Under the pieces are notes generated by a model. The model was not told the origin of the DNA, searched no databases, and was given only the letters and a program-made list of their open reading frames with translations. Source: Ophthalmolycus amberensis (lineage: Eukaryota > Chordata > Actinopteri > Perciformes > Zoarcidae). From it: DNA of 64,000 nucleotides. The stretch covers positions 382,001 through 446,000 of the forward strand of contig JAFEUB010000798.1 of NCBI GenBank assembly GCA_024529925.1, given 5' to 3'. The stretch's first letter is position 1. The number at the start of each line of letters is the position of its first letter. Shown here one piece after another: positions 24,871 through 39,400 of the stretch. A program made the translations under genes and the position numbers.

Positions 24871-25536
24871 AAGGCTCTGTGTGTATGTGGGTCTTTGAAC
24901 AGACACAAAAACACACATTTGAACAGACACAAAAACAACAATATACATTATATCTACGGTTATTTTCATTATCGATTAATCGGAAGACTTTTTTCTTGTC
25001 AATAAAATGTCAGAAAATGGGGGAAAATGAACATTATAATTTCTAATGAGCCTAACATGTCTTATTCAGATTGCTTGTTTTATCCAAAACCCAACACACT
25101 TTAAACTTGTGTTCACCCATTGGCCCCAGTATGTAGAAACTTGTAAAGAACCCCTGTCTTCATACAGACAGCAGACAATAAAGCCAGAAGAGTTGCCAGA
25201 CATGGTGTAGGCATAGGTTCATGTGGATCACCCTCCCCAACATTCTAAATACTGAAAAGGCATCACGATGCTCCCTGACCTCCCCACTGTTACGCTCCAG
25301 AACTTTACCAGTGCTGTGTATAAAACCTTTTCTTTCACCCTTCACAGTTGCTGAGGCTCAAAGGAGGAACATCCGGCAGCTTCCTCTCCTCTTCCAAGCA
25401 GAATGGCTCTTCAGTGAAAAGCTATAAACTCCTACACTAGTGTCATGACTGTGTGAGTCATTTTCTCACTAACACACGCTGGATGGTATGTCACTTTATA
25501 ACTTCCTTGAAACAGTAAAACCCAAATACCCTGCTC

Positions 25537-26611
25537 CAGTGGCGGCTGGTGGAAAATGTTCTAGGTAGGGCCATCTTATCAATTTCAGCAAACATCCCAG
25601 TATGATTTAATGCAAAAAAAATGTAAGTATCAAACACTCATTATTACTTGGCAGTTAAATATTTAACATGTATTCCAACACGAAAACAATCAGTAAATAA
25701 CACTTATATAATATAATATAACATGTTTATTTATTGAGATGCCCCTATGGACCTTGTTATAGGAGGTAAAGATCAGGAGAAGTAAACATGAAGTGTAATT
25801 ATGAATACTGATGTCAAATTAAGCTATGATGAGTTTTCACTGTTAATTTAACATCTCTATTACATGTTGATGCCTCCATGACCAAGTTAAGCAGATGAGA
25901 CTGAGGCTATGTAGAAGAAAAGATGTTCACTTTGCCGAATATGTAGCTTGACAGAGTTCTCCATGTGTGTCCTGGTGTTCTCATGTTTCCTTACCTCCTC
26001 ACTCCCGTAACTGTCCGTGCTGGATCCGTCCCCGTTGTTTTAAAAAGCTAAATAAATGATTAGCATGACGTCATCCAGCTAGCCAAACCTGTCTGGTGTA
26101 CAGCTAGTGAAGCTTTGCATGTAGTCTGCTATCTGATTGTGAGGTCAGGCTGATCTGATATCAGCTCTTTGGCTGCAGAATCTCCGCCAAAGTTCTCCTC
26201 TCAAACGGGTCTTGGAGGAGGAGTGCTCGCGCTGGCGCTCGCGCGTAGAGACTTCTCCTGACGAGAACGCGCAGCGAGGGGGGCCTGATCGTTCTAGCCC
26301 CAAGCTGAATCTATTTGAGGGCGCTGATTGGCTAAATTGTATGTCACTCATTTATATCTTGAATCAGCAATTGGCTAAACTGCTTCATAGACCCGTCTCT
26401 TTTGGGCCAAAACGATCAAGCCCCCCTAGCTGCGCGTTCTCAGAGTGTCGTGCACACAGGCAGAGAGCACGAGCAGAGAGCACACAGGCGGAGAGGACGA
26501 GCAGGAAAAGCATATATTTTGCGCAGATATCATATTTTACACACATTACTGGGTACATTCCACAGTTCAAAAACACAAATATTGACAATTTGTATAATTT
26601 ATGATTATTAT

Positions 26612-26642
<31 letters not shown>

Positions 26643-26697
26643 GTGTGGCTCATGGTGGGGCCATGCCCCATGGCCCTCTATTGACCAGCCGCCACTG
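25537..26697. mobile_element. Non-autonomous hAT transposon, copy 1
   Basis: A complete 1161-bp element. The termini are the inverted pair CAGTGGCGGCTGGT / ACCAGCCGCCACTG. It is flanked by an 8-bp target-site duplication CCCTGCTC (25529-25536 and 26698-26705), diagnostic of hAT insertion. No transposase is encoded: the longest frame (26212-26604) has no recognisable domain. It contains a near-perfect internal inverted repeat (26263-26293 against 26411-26441) and an approximately 30-base T run at 26612-26642. It lies upstream of hk1 exon 1. Confidence 0.93.
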
Positions 26698-26705
26698 CCC
26701 TGCTC

Positions 26706-27251
26706 ACCTTCCTGCCCCCTCCCTCTTCCTAAACAGGTTATTTTTCTTTCTTCCTCCTCCAGCACTGAGTTTGCCTCCAAGGCGTCAGCGGGCCAGCCCA
26801 TCACAGAAATGGCCGCTCACACTCTGTAACCAATGAGCTCAGAGACAGTGGGCAGAGCTCATGTTCTGGCCCTCCCTGTTACTCTCTCGTTCTCTCTCTC
26901 TCTGCCTCCTGCAGCTAAACTTGCTGGCTCACTCATGCTTCCTGGCTTCACTCACATGCTCAGAGAATGAAGAGCTGAAGAGTCTTAGCTGCACATGAGG
27001 AAGCTCTGGCTATTTTAAACCACGCCGGATTGTACTCAGGATATTTGTATATCTCGTGCAGCGTGTGACAGATTGTATGTACAATCTCAAGCCAGAGCAG
27101 AACTTGAGTTGCTTTGTTTTACCTTTTTATTCAGGATATTTCCTCATCTAACTGTAGGTGATCGTGTGTGTGTGACACAGAGAGAGAGAGAGAGAGAGAG
27201 AGTGTGTTTGAGTGAGTCTGCATGTGTGTGTGAGAGAGAACTAGGACCAGG
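26706..27251 (+). promoter_or_regulatory. hk1 proximal upstream region and 5' leader
   Basis: About 546 bp between the first hAT copy and the hk1 ATG. It has pyrimidine-rich sequence (26740-26910) and a (GA)n run at 27178-27204 that is probably within the 5' UTR. I see no clear TATA box. The promoter assignment rests on position only. Confidence 0.4.
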
Positions 27252-28092
27252 ATGATTGCGGCCCAGCTACTAGCCTATTACTTCACTGAACTCAAGGATG
27301 ATCAGGTTAAAAAGGTGAGTGGTTTCCGGTTCTTCTGGCTCCATTTTTTGACATCATGTGTGTTCGAGGGAGACTGATGGGGAGAAAAAGCTGAGGTTGA
27401 GAGGAGAGCGTGTGTTTGTAGAGGTCATTGAGTTTACTCATGCTGTCATCATCATAACTGCTGAACTATTGGAGTTTTTTTTCAGTACAGTGCACATCAG
27501 GAAATCCTTGTTAGGTGAAACATGTCTTCAAGGAAATTAATAAAACAGAGAGCATGTTGGGAGTGAAGTGCAGTGGTCATTTCACAATTAGTTTTTATTG
27601 TAAGATTTAAATTGACCTGGCTCAACGAGACGTGTCAAACTGCACAGGGGTGTGTTGGTGTAGTGAGATGTGTAAGGACATGACTCACAGGTGTGCCATT
27701 GTTGCCGTGACGTACATTTTTAGAAGTGTGGCAACAATAGAGGCAATGCTGAAAGGACAGATGAGAAGATAAGGTAGAGGTTTACAAGAAAGAGCAAAGT
27801 TATTTTAGGGGTCCCCGAGTTTCTTTCATGTTCTGTTTAAAATGATACTTGCACTTTTGTGTTTACCTGAAAAGAAAGAGAAAAGATTGATTTGAGTACA
27901 CGAGTATGACTGGTAGCCTCTTTCGGTAGGTTTTAAAGTAGGATTGAATATGGAAAAAGTTCAAAGTGAAAGAGGAGAAGAGTGACATGAGTTGAGCGCC
28001 ATGAATGTGTGTCTTTCATAACTTCTCAGCTGAGCAGCCTCCACTGTGCAACTTCTGGTATAAAACTGTCGAGACCAGTCTTGGTTGCCCTA

Positions 28093-28139
<47 letters not shown>

Positions 28140-29029
28140 CGTGCGTGGTTTTCCAGTCACTCAGACCACAACAGTTCACCTTACTTTTTGATTTAATGCT
28201 GTTCCATAAAGTATAACTGAGTCAGAGGAAGTTAAAATACTGTCAGAACCATTTGTGTCATCTTATTTGTCCTTGTTAAGATATTTAACAAGTCACTAGT
28301 TGTAATATCCCACACATATATCACATTGTGTTTAAATTTATATGGCGCACGGTCCCTTTAAGGTCGCTTTCTGATGATGTCACATATCATCATCACCAAC
28401 TGTAGATTCTGCATCAAACACTGATCCTTTCCCTGTATCAATAGAAAAAATCCACAGCCTCCTTCCTTAATTTCCCTCTCTGTCTGTAGCCACTTTCTCA
28501 GTTTGGTTAAATCTTTATTTGCACAAGGCGATAGACAAAGCTGTCTTACCCAGATGTGACAAATTTATATCTGTATGGTGAAAGACATTTATCAGCAGCC
28601 AGGATCTGATGTAATACAACACATCTCCCTCCCTCTCTACTCCTGCTCTCTTCCTCTCACTGCCTCCCTAAAATAGATCAGCTTTGAACCATGTGACCAC
28701 AGGTGACAGGAGGAAGGCTTACACACAAATACACCCACACACACACAAACATACTTTGCCAGGTGTGTGTAGCTATTGTGTAGCTTTTCAAAGAACAGAG
28801 TTTGTCTGGACCTCGACATCAACTTCTCTAGTTGTGAAACATACAGTCAGGATTTAAGCAACCACAAGAGAAAGTTTACAGATAATCAATTCGCTAATGT
28901 GCTTTCAGACAAACTGTGTGTAGCTGCAGTTGACAAAGAGCTGCAATCAGCTGAGTGTGTCCCCACTTCACTCAATCCACTGCAGTGTCCTTGACTGTAC
29001 TCTTTGATACACTGTTAGCGGGCATCCAA

Positions 29030-29098
<69 letters not shown>

Positions 29099-32000
29099 TC
29101 CACATGGCAAGGCTGTGTGTGCACAACATCGTGCACACGTACATACACAATAGAGTCAGGTTTCAGTGCTTCTTTAAACCACGTTGCCGTGACGAGGAGA
29201 GCAAGGCATTGTTGAGAGGAGGAATGCAAACAGACAGAGAGACAGGGAGAAGAAGAACAGAGAGAGAGTGTGTGTAGAGAGAGTGTGTGTGTGATCCTAG
29301 CTTCAGGCGGAGTCAGAGAAACATGTGTGTTGAGGGGAAAACACAGCCTTTACAGATGCATGCGTACAGACTCGCACACCACAGCGGCCTCATTTCACCT
29401 TTTCAGGAAATGACACTCTTCTCAACTTTAGTGGAAAAAGTGGAAGCTCCTATTTTGGTTTAAAAAAACTCACAAATCTGATGAAGATGAATCATACATC
29501 TGCACAGTATTCTCTGTATTCAAGTATCCACAGCTGTGAGATCAGATGATACTCTGCTATAATAAAATGCTTAGGCATGGTTTTTGGCTGCAGAGTGCTG
29601 AGTCATAGATGCTATTTTTTAATCTGCAGCAAGAATTTAAGTCTGAGTTCAGTGGCTTTCTCGTAGTTTAATGTGGAGAATCGTGTACAATGCCTTTAAT
29701 CAGCCCCAGTGGCGGCTGGTGGAAAATGTTCTAGGTAGGGCCATCTTATCAATTTCAGCAAACATCCCAGTATGATTTAATGCAAAAAAAATGTAAGTAT
29801 CAAACACGCATTATTACTTGGCAGTTAAATATTTAACATGTATTCCAACACGAAAACAATCAGTAAATAACACTTATATAATATAATATAACATGTTTAT
29901 TTATTGAGATGCCCCTATGGACCTTGTTATAGGAGGTAAAGATCAGGAGAAGTAAACATGTAGTGTAATTATGAATACTGATGTTAAATTAAGCTATGAT
30001 GAGTTTTCACTGTTAATTTAACATCTCAATTACATGTTGATGCCTCCATGACCAAGTTAAGCAGATGAGACTGAGGCTATGTAGAAGAAAAGATGTTCAC
30101 TTTGCCGAATATGTAGCTTGACAGAGTTCTCATGTGTGTCCTGGTGTTCTCATGTTTCCTTACCTCCTCACTCCCGTAACTGTCCGTGCTGGATCCGTCC
30201 CCGTTGTTTTAAAAAGCTAAATAAATGATTAGCATGACGTCATCCAGCTAGCCAAACCTGTCTGGTGTACAGCTCGTGAAGCTTCGCATGTAGTCTGCTA
30301 TCTGATTGTGAGGTCAGGCTGATCTGATATCAGCTCTTTGGCTGCAGAATCTCCGCCAAGGTTCTCCTCTCAAACGGGTCTTGGAGGAGGAGTGCTCGCG
30401 CTGGCGCTCGCGCGTAGAGACTTCTCCTGACGAGAACGCGCAGCGAGGGGGGCCTGATCGTTCTGGCCCCAAGCTGAATCTATTTGAGGGCGCTGATTGG
30501 CTAAATTGTATGTCACTCATTTATATCTTGAATCAGCAATTGGCTAAACTGCTTCATAGACCCGTCTCTTTTGGGCCAAAACGATCAGGCCCCCCTCGCT
30601 GCGCGTTCTCAGAGTGTCGTGCACACAGACAGAGAGCACGAGCAGACGAGCACACAGGCGGAGAGGACGAGCAGGAAAAGCATATATTTTGCGCAGATAT
30701 CATATTTTACACACATTACTGGGTACATTCCATTGTTCAAAAACACAAATATTGACAATTTGTATAATTTATGATTATTATAATTTTTTTTTTTTTTTTT
30801 TTGTGTGGCTCATGGTGGGGCCATGCCCCATGGCCCTCTATTGACCAGCCGCCACTGATCAGCCCCTTTCTAACCTAGCACCCCTGGTCAGCTAGTAACA
30901 CATTGTGATTTAATTAGACTCACTAAAAATGCATTCTCCTACAACTAGCTGATTTAAGAACACATTTAGAATTCAACGTACAGTTTCCAACATAGGAATT
31001 AATTACAATCCAGAACAGAAAGAGCCAGGTGATGATGGGAGAATATATCTATTAAGACTAATGCGTAGCAGCGTTGACAGGCAGCAGTAGTGTGGTAGCA
31101 GTTGGCAAGTGCAGAATGGGTCAGCTGCTTAAATAATCTGAACTGATCTATTTACATCAACTGACATCTAGAGGGGTTCACATGGCCTGCCCTGAACTGC
31201 CATGCTTAATTTATTCAGTCACAGAGGTGGAAATCTGTTTCTAGACGGTTAATCAGAATTGTGTACTTTGTACAGGCTACTTTAAATCATCAAGCCTTTA
31301 TATGCTGCTTATCAACCCATCAAAGTTCATGACTTACATGTTAGCAAACAGGTGGCTAAATTTACTTGAAGGAGCTGTATTTATTGATAATATATAGCAG
31401 CACAAAATATTTGTTATGTAAAGATTAGTGGAGTACCGTCTACCTGAGCAGAGAATGAAGTCGCTCTCCCTCTGTGTGTGTTGACATCGGAGTTTCCCCT
31501 TGACCTAGCCGGGCCGGCTGCGCTTGCTTTAAGTGCATGTTCGTGCATGTGAGCGAGCTCCACTGGTTAGCTCATTGCCGCCGCTCTGCACTGCTCTCAT
31601 ACGGCTGTTACAATTGATATTGCCGTCTCAACCAACAGCGTTGTTGGTAGCACCCACCCTCTGGTTCCCACACTGTTGGCTCTGTCAGCACTTTCGCTGT
31701 AGATTGCACTGTTAGCGCTGTCAGCTAAATTAGCTATGAGTCTTCGGCCCACCGCCGACACGTTAGGAGTCCTTCAGAGGCAATCAAAATGTAATTATTC
31801 TTTCTCGTCAAAATCCTCTGCCTACATTACCCACAATGCAACAGTTCGGTTGGAGATTCAGGTGTGTTATGGTAGTAGCGGCTAATGTAGCTTCAAGCCT
31901 CTCGTCTCAAACATGAGGAGGAGGACTGGGCTACAGCTTTCTAACTCCACACATCCAGATTTCCTTTTATTCTCAAACTTGTAGTCTCCAGCCCCATTCA

Positions 32001-35000
32001 TCAGATTTCCCACAGTTCCTTCTTCTCAATTTAATGTTGACACATTTGAGAGGCAAAGTTTGTCTTGTGGAGGGAAAAAAAAAAAAGCGTTATTTTCCAG
32101 AATTAATTTAGGGTGCGGTGACCTTGGATGATGGTCTCTACAGGCCTCAGTGTTTGTTTGCTTCTCAGACACATCATTTAGCAAATAGGGTTTGGAGGGA
32201 GCTGTATGAACTCAACCACAAGTACAGACTGCACAGAGCTGCAGGCTAGAATATTGATTCCCAATGGAATCACCAGTACTGGCAACCATTTCACATTACA
32301 GGGATGCATATCCAATGTGATTATCAAGAATAAATAGAAGTGTTGAAGTGTGTCAGTACAGGACGATGAAAAGTTGGGAGAAAAGCCAAAACTTTCTTAT
32401 TTACTGTGGACCTCTACTCCCTATTCAGCCACAATATTACATTTGTATCACTTAAAAACCTTTGATGAGAAGTTCTATGTGGACACTGCAGATATTTCTA
32501 GTGCAGTAGCGCCGACTCATACTCTACTTTCATTTCCTCAGGTTGGACAGCTGACCTGGGTCAAACACACCGCATGCAAAACTGCATATACAAATGCAAC
32601 AGGCTCTGTGTCTGCTGTGTTTGTTTAACCTGTTTGGTGCCTTACCATAGGGGCACAGTGTCACATAAGGACAACTCGGCAGGATGTTAGTTTACCAAGT
32701 TGACTTTCACATACTTTAAACCGTTTAGTCTTTGTACTCCAAATACCTAAATACTATCACATTCTGAATGCATTTAGTGTGTGGTGGTGAAAGGTAGAAG
32801 GTACTGTATCTGTGTGCATCGCGATAGAAAGAGCGGGGAGACATGTGGTTGTTTGAGTGTGTGTTTATGGCATTATTGAAATAGCGGACGCTAAGGGCAC
32901 GCTGCCGTGTTGAAAGAGGAGGGCAGTGTCAAGCACCAACATGTCAGTGCTGTTAAAATATCTCTTCAAACCACCGACTCGACCTCAGTGTAAAATACAG
33001 CTCAGGCTGGGTCTTGGACCTGTCTAGCAGCTTTATAATGTGTTTTACTGATTCCATGAAGGCGAGAGGTCACATTTAGTCAGCTGTGGGCTCCTGCATA
33101 ACAAGAGCATGTGCTAATGAGCTTTCATCGCAGAGGCAGACTCCACATTTAGCCAGAATATAGGGAATGTAACACATTAGCAGTTGGAGATCAATCAATG
33201 TCATCAATGTTTGTCTACATATTAGGTCTCATTTAATGTATGATAAAAGCAAAATTTACCTCTTACAGTGGCAGAAAAGTCACATGCTCTAACACATACT
33301 GTATGTTCATATCAAAGCCTGAGTATATTTTATTGATTGTCTTTATCTTTTTTATTTTGAATAGACGTCTTTTGTGTTTTATTTTCTGACAACAAAATCC
33401 AAATGTGATTTTATGCTCAACGAAATCTGCTGATTGTAATCTTTATGTCAAAAACACTGTATTTGTCCTTTAGTGTCGGCACACATTTTCTCAATTAAAT
33501 CTATTTCTATTGTCAGCAGATGTTAAGTACACTCGCACCCAAACTAGCATTGACCTGAACCAGTTACCAGAGACCGGAGCTGTATAGGAAATAAATATGT
33601 GACTCCTAAAACAGGAAGTTAGAACATTCCCATCTAACGTCTGCTACAATGAGGAAAACTAGCACATTATCACATGGACGTCACAGATGCATACAAACAT
33701 TGTTTGTGTGTGAATAATGAGTCATGTGAGCATGTTTTTGTGAACTAATATTTTATATATATCTCACATATTCTGGTAGACGTTGATAATCCAGTTATGG
33801 GTTAACTCTCGCTCAACTACACTGTAATTTTACAAAGCAAGTCATAATGAACATGACATTTGACCATAGTGACTCGTTGTGTGTAACGTGGATAAAGTAG
33901 GTCTTTGCTTCATTATAGAGTGTGATGCAACAATGGATTTCACCAGGATTGTTTAACATCCTGTTCCTGAAAGGCCAAACAGCTCAGGCTGTTGTGTGCC
34001 GTATCTATGACAGTTTACAGAGTGCGCAATATCTGCAGTATGTGCCAGACAGTCATGCTGCTCATTTCTTTAAGGCACACCTCATTTGTCTCTCTTGGCC
34101 TCATCATTGTCACACCCATAATAAAGTCACAAGGAAGGCCTTGATAACAGCACAGAGCGAGTATCATTTCCTTCCTGAACTCGCTGTGTGTCACACCGAT
34201 GAAGCTATGGTTTTCATTAGATAGTGACTGTGCAATATGATCACAGTATGAATCAAAGAACTGCCCAGAGTTTCATTGCACTAAAGCAATATAAACATAG
34301 TTACGTAGTTTTGTGGCTCTGATTCATTTCTGGGTTAAGCAGAGCTGGGATCAATTAGTTCAGGAAGTGGATTATCGTCATGGATGACTAAAACCATTAT
34401 GGATGGTGAGTTAGTTGTGCTGCGTTTCCTGCATCATCATGGTTACAGATAAAGAAACACTGTCATTACCAAAGGGGATAGTGCTGAGTATCAATGTTGA
34501 TATGTGCCACATGGATATTATTACAGTATTGCTGTGGTTACAGATTTATGATGATTTTTTAAGATTAGGAAGATTAATGGCTCTATTAGTTTTTCCTGTT
34601 CCGATGTGAGGGTCTCGGGACAAGAGGATGTCAAATGTGTACATATTGTAAAGCCCTCTGAGGCAAATTTGTAATTTGTGATTTTGGGCTATACAAAAAT
34701 AAATTGAATTGAATTATTTTGTCTGCTGTTTATTTTCAGATCGATAAGTACCTGTACTCCATGCGTTTCTCTGATGAGACGGTGAAGGAAGTCACGCAGC
34801 GGTTTCGGAGGGAGCTGGTCAAAGGACTGGGCCGGGACACGAACCCCACTGCTGTGTTGAAAATGCTGCCAACTTTTGTGCAGTCAATCCCTGATGGCTC
34901 AGGTTTGTAGGCCCGAACTCTGATTTTAACCATGGTTGGATTGTCTCAACTCCATCGAGTCAAGCACCTAAACGAAATCAGTAACACAACAAGTTCGCTT

Positions 35001-36416
35001 ATTTTATCACTGTGACAATAAACTTAAGGCTGCACAGTCCAATATGAAGAGAAAATTATCAACCAAAATGACTTACAAATGTATCATTTTCATGTCCTCT
35101 TTCTTGGCTTTTTACAGCATTTGTACTTTTTGTTTTCTAAATAAAGAAGGTATTGACACAACAGAGACAGGGGGGACTATTTTGCCACCACTCAGGTCTG
35201 TGTGGAGTTGCATTCAAAATACTTTTACTATACGCAATATTGATAACCACCGCTCCACGTGGCTAAATCTTAACTAAGATGGTATAAGTATCAACAAATA
35301 CAAGCTGATAAAGTGGATATCTGCACAACAAGATCTATGCAGTGTGCTAAACACATAATTAAACTGAGTTATGTAGTCATCAGGAGAGTGTGTTGCAATT
35401 GAGAGAGAGAGAGAGAAAGCAAAGGCCAGCTCTACAGCTCACTCTGTTGTTCGGCTGGCCCACACAAATTTCACCACCCTTTGGCGGCTGAAATATGGCA
35501 TGGAGGTCAAGTTTGTAGGTGTGAAGGTGTGTGTTTGTGTTCATGCCAGTGGACCTTTTGACAAACATTTTGATAGTAGGACACGCACAGGTGTATTTAA
35601 TAACATTAAAGATAGCTGCATGCCACTTAGGAGAGGCCCTGGTATTGTGCATGCTGGCTCACTGGAGTGGCTTTTACTGGGACACTTCATAGCAGAATCT
35701 ATTGAGTAGTTGACCAGTGATTGACCTGATCTTGCATGTATTTGGCATGTAGGAGGAAACTAAATGTAATGACAATAACACAGGGTGAACTTGCAAACTC
35801 TATACAGTCAGTTGTGGCGCTGTGATCCAAACTAAGGTGCTTTTAGCTGTGAGTCAACAGTGTGAACCACCACAGTGTGTTAGATTAGATTAGTAGCTGA
35901 ATCACTTGTGACCATTGATGATAACAATTGAAACTGTTTAACAATACAATTCTGAAAAACAAAACCTTGCTGATAGGTCAGTATGTAATGCAGGGAAATG
36001 CTTTCTTGTCGGGTGACAAAAAGTATCATATTGTACTTTTCACTCCTCATCTGGCACCCTGTAGATCTCTTGCTTACATGAATCTAACCTAAACTCAAAA
36101 GGCAAAGCTACTGTTTCGTCTTTGGTATAGTGACTTATACAATGCACTTAAATCTTTTCTTTCCTTGTCATTATGTCATTGTCTGCTGCATGCTGTCTCA
36201 TCCTAATTCACTGCAGACGTTCTGCCCTTGTAACTCAGATGAATGTGTGTCAGAATTTGTTGATTTCTTGTACTTTGGGAAGAAAGTGTCTGTACTCAGA
36301 CTAAGGTACAGATTTTATTATCTTCGTCAGATGAATAATAAATGAGGCAAAGCTCCAAACAAAGGTTGGCACAAAAGAAAACTTGTATCTACTTTAGTCC
36401 ACATCGTGAGAGCACG

Positions 36417-36460
<44 letters not shown>

Positions 36461-39400
36461 TCAGAGATTAGCACTAATCCTGCTGCCATTGTTAGAGAAG
36501 ACAATGAAAGTCAAAGTCTTAATGTTTCAAATGGTTGAACATAATACGGTAAGTCTGAATTACCGGTATATTACAAAATAAATCTAATCTTTGTTTGTGT
36601 TTTTTTTTTCTCCAAGAAATACAAATGATACGGTGAGAAATGTATTTTTACTAGTAGCTGATGTACACTTAATCCTCTTACTTTCGCATATCTCTCTTCA
36701 GTGTTCCTTTGAATCAAAAAGCGAGCAGAAGAGCATAGAGAGCATGAATTAGTCTGTGTTTTAATAATAAATCTAATCTAATAAATCACTGATAAAGACA
36801 GGAAATGTCTCGGCATCTTCTGACTGTGAGCCACTACAACATGTTTCATTATCAAATCTTCTGTCAAATGTGCACAGATATCAATAAACATAAATAAAAC
36901 AGTGACAGTGTTATTCCATTGCTCTGTTCTCACTGCTCCAGAAGAGAATTTAAAATTATTAGAAAATATTTTGTCATAAATGTGCTTTTTACCGACTGGC
37001 GTCTGTTGTGTTTACATTCCTTACAGATACATCATCAGTCAGTCTGCACCACTGAGCTGACCTTGCATTCTGATCTGCACAAAAAGTTGTGGGACACAAT
37101 CACAGTCATGTGACAAAGCACCAGTGGTTAAAGTTAAAACGTTTCTGATACTATTAGAACCTTTACTCAGAATCAACATAACATTTTTAATCACTGTCTA
37201 CAATTAGCATTTCCAACAATTTCAATAAGGCCTGTTTAGACTGGACTACTTAGTTGACATAAAAATAAATGGGCTCTCTACGCTCTCAGCGGCAGCAACA
37301 CCAAGAGTTATCTGATGTTTAGGTAATCTTGTTAATACCTTCTAAATGGATCTATTTAAGGTGAGGAGTGCAGTTTGATTTGGTACTGGATCACCAAGGA
37401 ATAAGAATTGGATGGAAACACTGTAATAAGAAGGAAACAGGCTGTGTATGCAATGAGTTACTGCTGCCTGCTTTATCACCCCTTGTCAAAGGGCAGTAAG
37501 ATCTCTATCAGAAAGTTTTAAACCAATTATGTTCCCAATTCAGACAAACGATAAACTACAGTCACATCTTACTGCCGAGTGACCATGGACTAAATATACA
37601 CCAGCGTTTCATGGGATTGAACTAATCACAGAGACACCATTAAGAGCAACACGGCATCCTTTCTACACAACGGAGGTTTCTCTCTGCCACCATGACATTT
37701 TCTAACATATTAACACACTAGTATTTATTCATGCACATTCTTGACCAGGCTGCCATGAAACATAGATATAGAAACAAGAATACGTATAAATAATAAACCA
37801 AAATATTATGCTCCATAAAAACAGACTAAATCGATGGGTTTTTAGTTCATCTTTTAAAATGTCCTCCTCTGGAAGGCTGTTCAAGTAAGATAAATGGGAA
37901 GTTAATCTGGCAGAGAAGGTTTAGGCAAACCTACAGTATACACACCAGCATACACGGACAAACACAAAATGCATGCATCTAAAAACACTGCAAACCTTAG
38001 TTCCTTTGTATTTACTTACTTAGTTCTATATTGTATTTGTACGAGTGACATAAGGTGACAGCTTTAGCCCAAAGACGAGACATAACTTCTGAAACGGCTT
38101 TATCTTTCATATATTGCTTCTTCCATGTTGCTTATAGACCACACATTGTGTGACATTAATTCACTGTACAGTAATAGTGAGAGCTGTATTTGTTTGCCAA
38201 GCTAACACAAGGGAGACGTACTGTTAATGCATGTCTTCAAGTATCTGGCCGTTGTAATTAAATCTGTGTTCTTAAGTGAATGTCAACAACCCTTTCTTAT
38301 GTCCCCAACTGCAAAATTACATTCATCCCCCTCTCTGTCTCTCTTTCTATTTTTGTGTCTCCCTCATCTTCCCACTTTTTCTGTCTCGACAGAGAAGGGA
38401 GACTTCATTGCGTTGGATTTGGGTGGCAGTAACTTCAGGATCCTCCGCGTCAGAGTGAGCCATGAGAAGAAACAGACCGTTCAGATGGAGAGTCAGATCT
38501 ATGACACCCCAGAAGACATCATTCACAGCACCGGAACAAAAGTAGGTTTATACTGAAATACACACACACACACACACACACAAACACAGAGTCTCTTCAG
38601 CTCAAACTGAGACAACCTCTCCCTCTCTCCACCTCTGTTCCAGCTGTTCGACCATGTTGCAGAGTGTCTCGGTGACTTCATGGAAAAACACAGCATCAAA
38701 GACAAGAAACTCCCGGTTGGGTTTACCTTCTCCTTCCCCTGCCAGCAGACGAAACTAAATGAGGTGAAACACTTTCTTTTTTTTTTAATGATGTTGCTGT
38801 AGTATACTTCTTTGTGACACATGACACTTTCCATGTATTAATATATTTTAGTCAACTATGTGATGATTATACATGCAGTCAATTTGCATTATGAGTTACC
38901 ACAGGTTTAAATGGAGACCTGATCCACAATATTGTGTGTGCCAGGCTCGGACCAACAAAACAAGTCCCCATTAAGTATCACATCTGTCTCTTCTGTTTTC
39001 TCACTTCTGTCTCTCCCTCTCTGTTGTTTTCAGGGCTTTCTGATAACATGGACAAAGCTTTTCAAGGCCAGTGGAGTGGAGGGAATGGACGTTGTCAAAC
39101 TGCTCAACAAAGCTATTAAGAAGCGAGGAGTGAGTCTTATCTTTTGTCTCATTTGACAAAGTTTTCAACTTATTTATCCGAATGCGTTTTGTTTAATTCA
39201 AACTGGGATGCAGAATGGCACAGGTGACAGCAAACGTCCGTCTGCTTTAATTTGTTTCAGGACTATGAGGCTGACATCATGGCAGTAGTGAACGACACTG
39301 TGGGAACGATGATGACCTGCGGTTTCGATGACCAACGCTGTGAAGTTGGCATTATCATCGGTACGGTATTAGAATAGTCAAGAGTTTGGTTGGCATTGTT

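Larger units (their letters stand above)
27315..34739 (+). other. hk1 intron 1 (7.4 kb)
   Basis: Contains microsatellites at 28095-28147 and 29032-29095, a complete hAT copy (29707-30857) and a LINE/SINE tail at 34640-34716. The segment 30866-34600 shows no coding homology or recognisable repeat. Long first introns in hk1 can hold alternative promoters and first exons; none can be called from sequence alone. Confidence 0.6.

Noticed and set aside
26212..26604. 130-codon open frame inside the hAT element (and its twin at 30381-30755)
   Set aside because: No transposase or other domain is recognisable; it overlaps the internal inverted repeat and differs in length between copies, so it is a chance frame.
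29032..29095. Regular tandem arrays considered as CRISPR-like
   Set aside because: Plain dinucleotide microsatellites without spacers, in a vertebrate intron.
31480..31900. GC-richer patch in hk1 intron 1, considered as an alternative first exon or promoter
   Set aside because: No open frame that could join exon 2 in phase with a credible donor was found; it may be repeat-derived.
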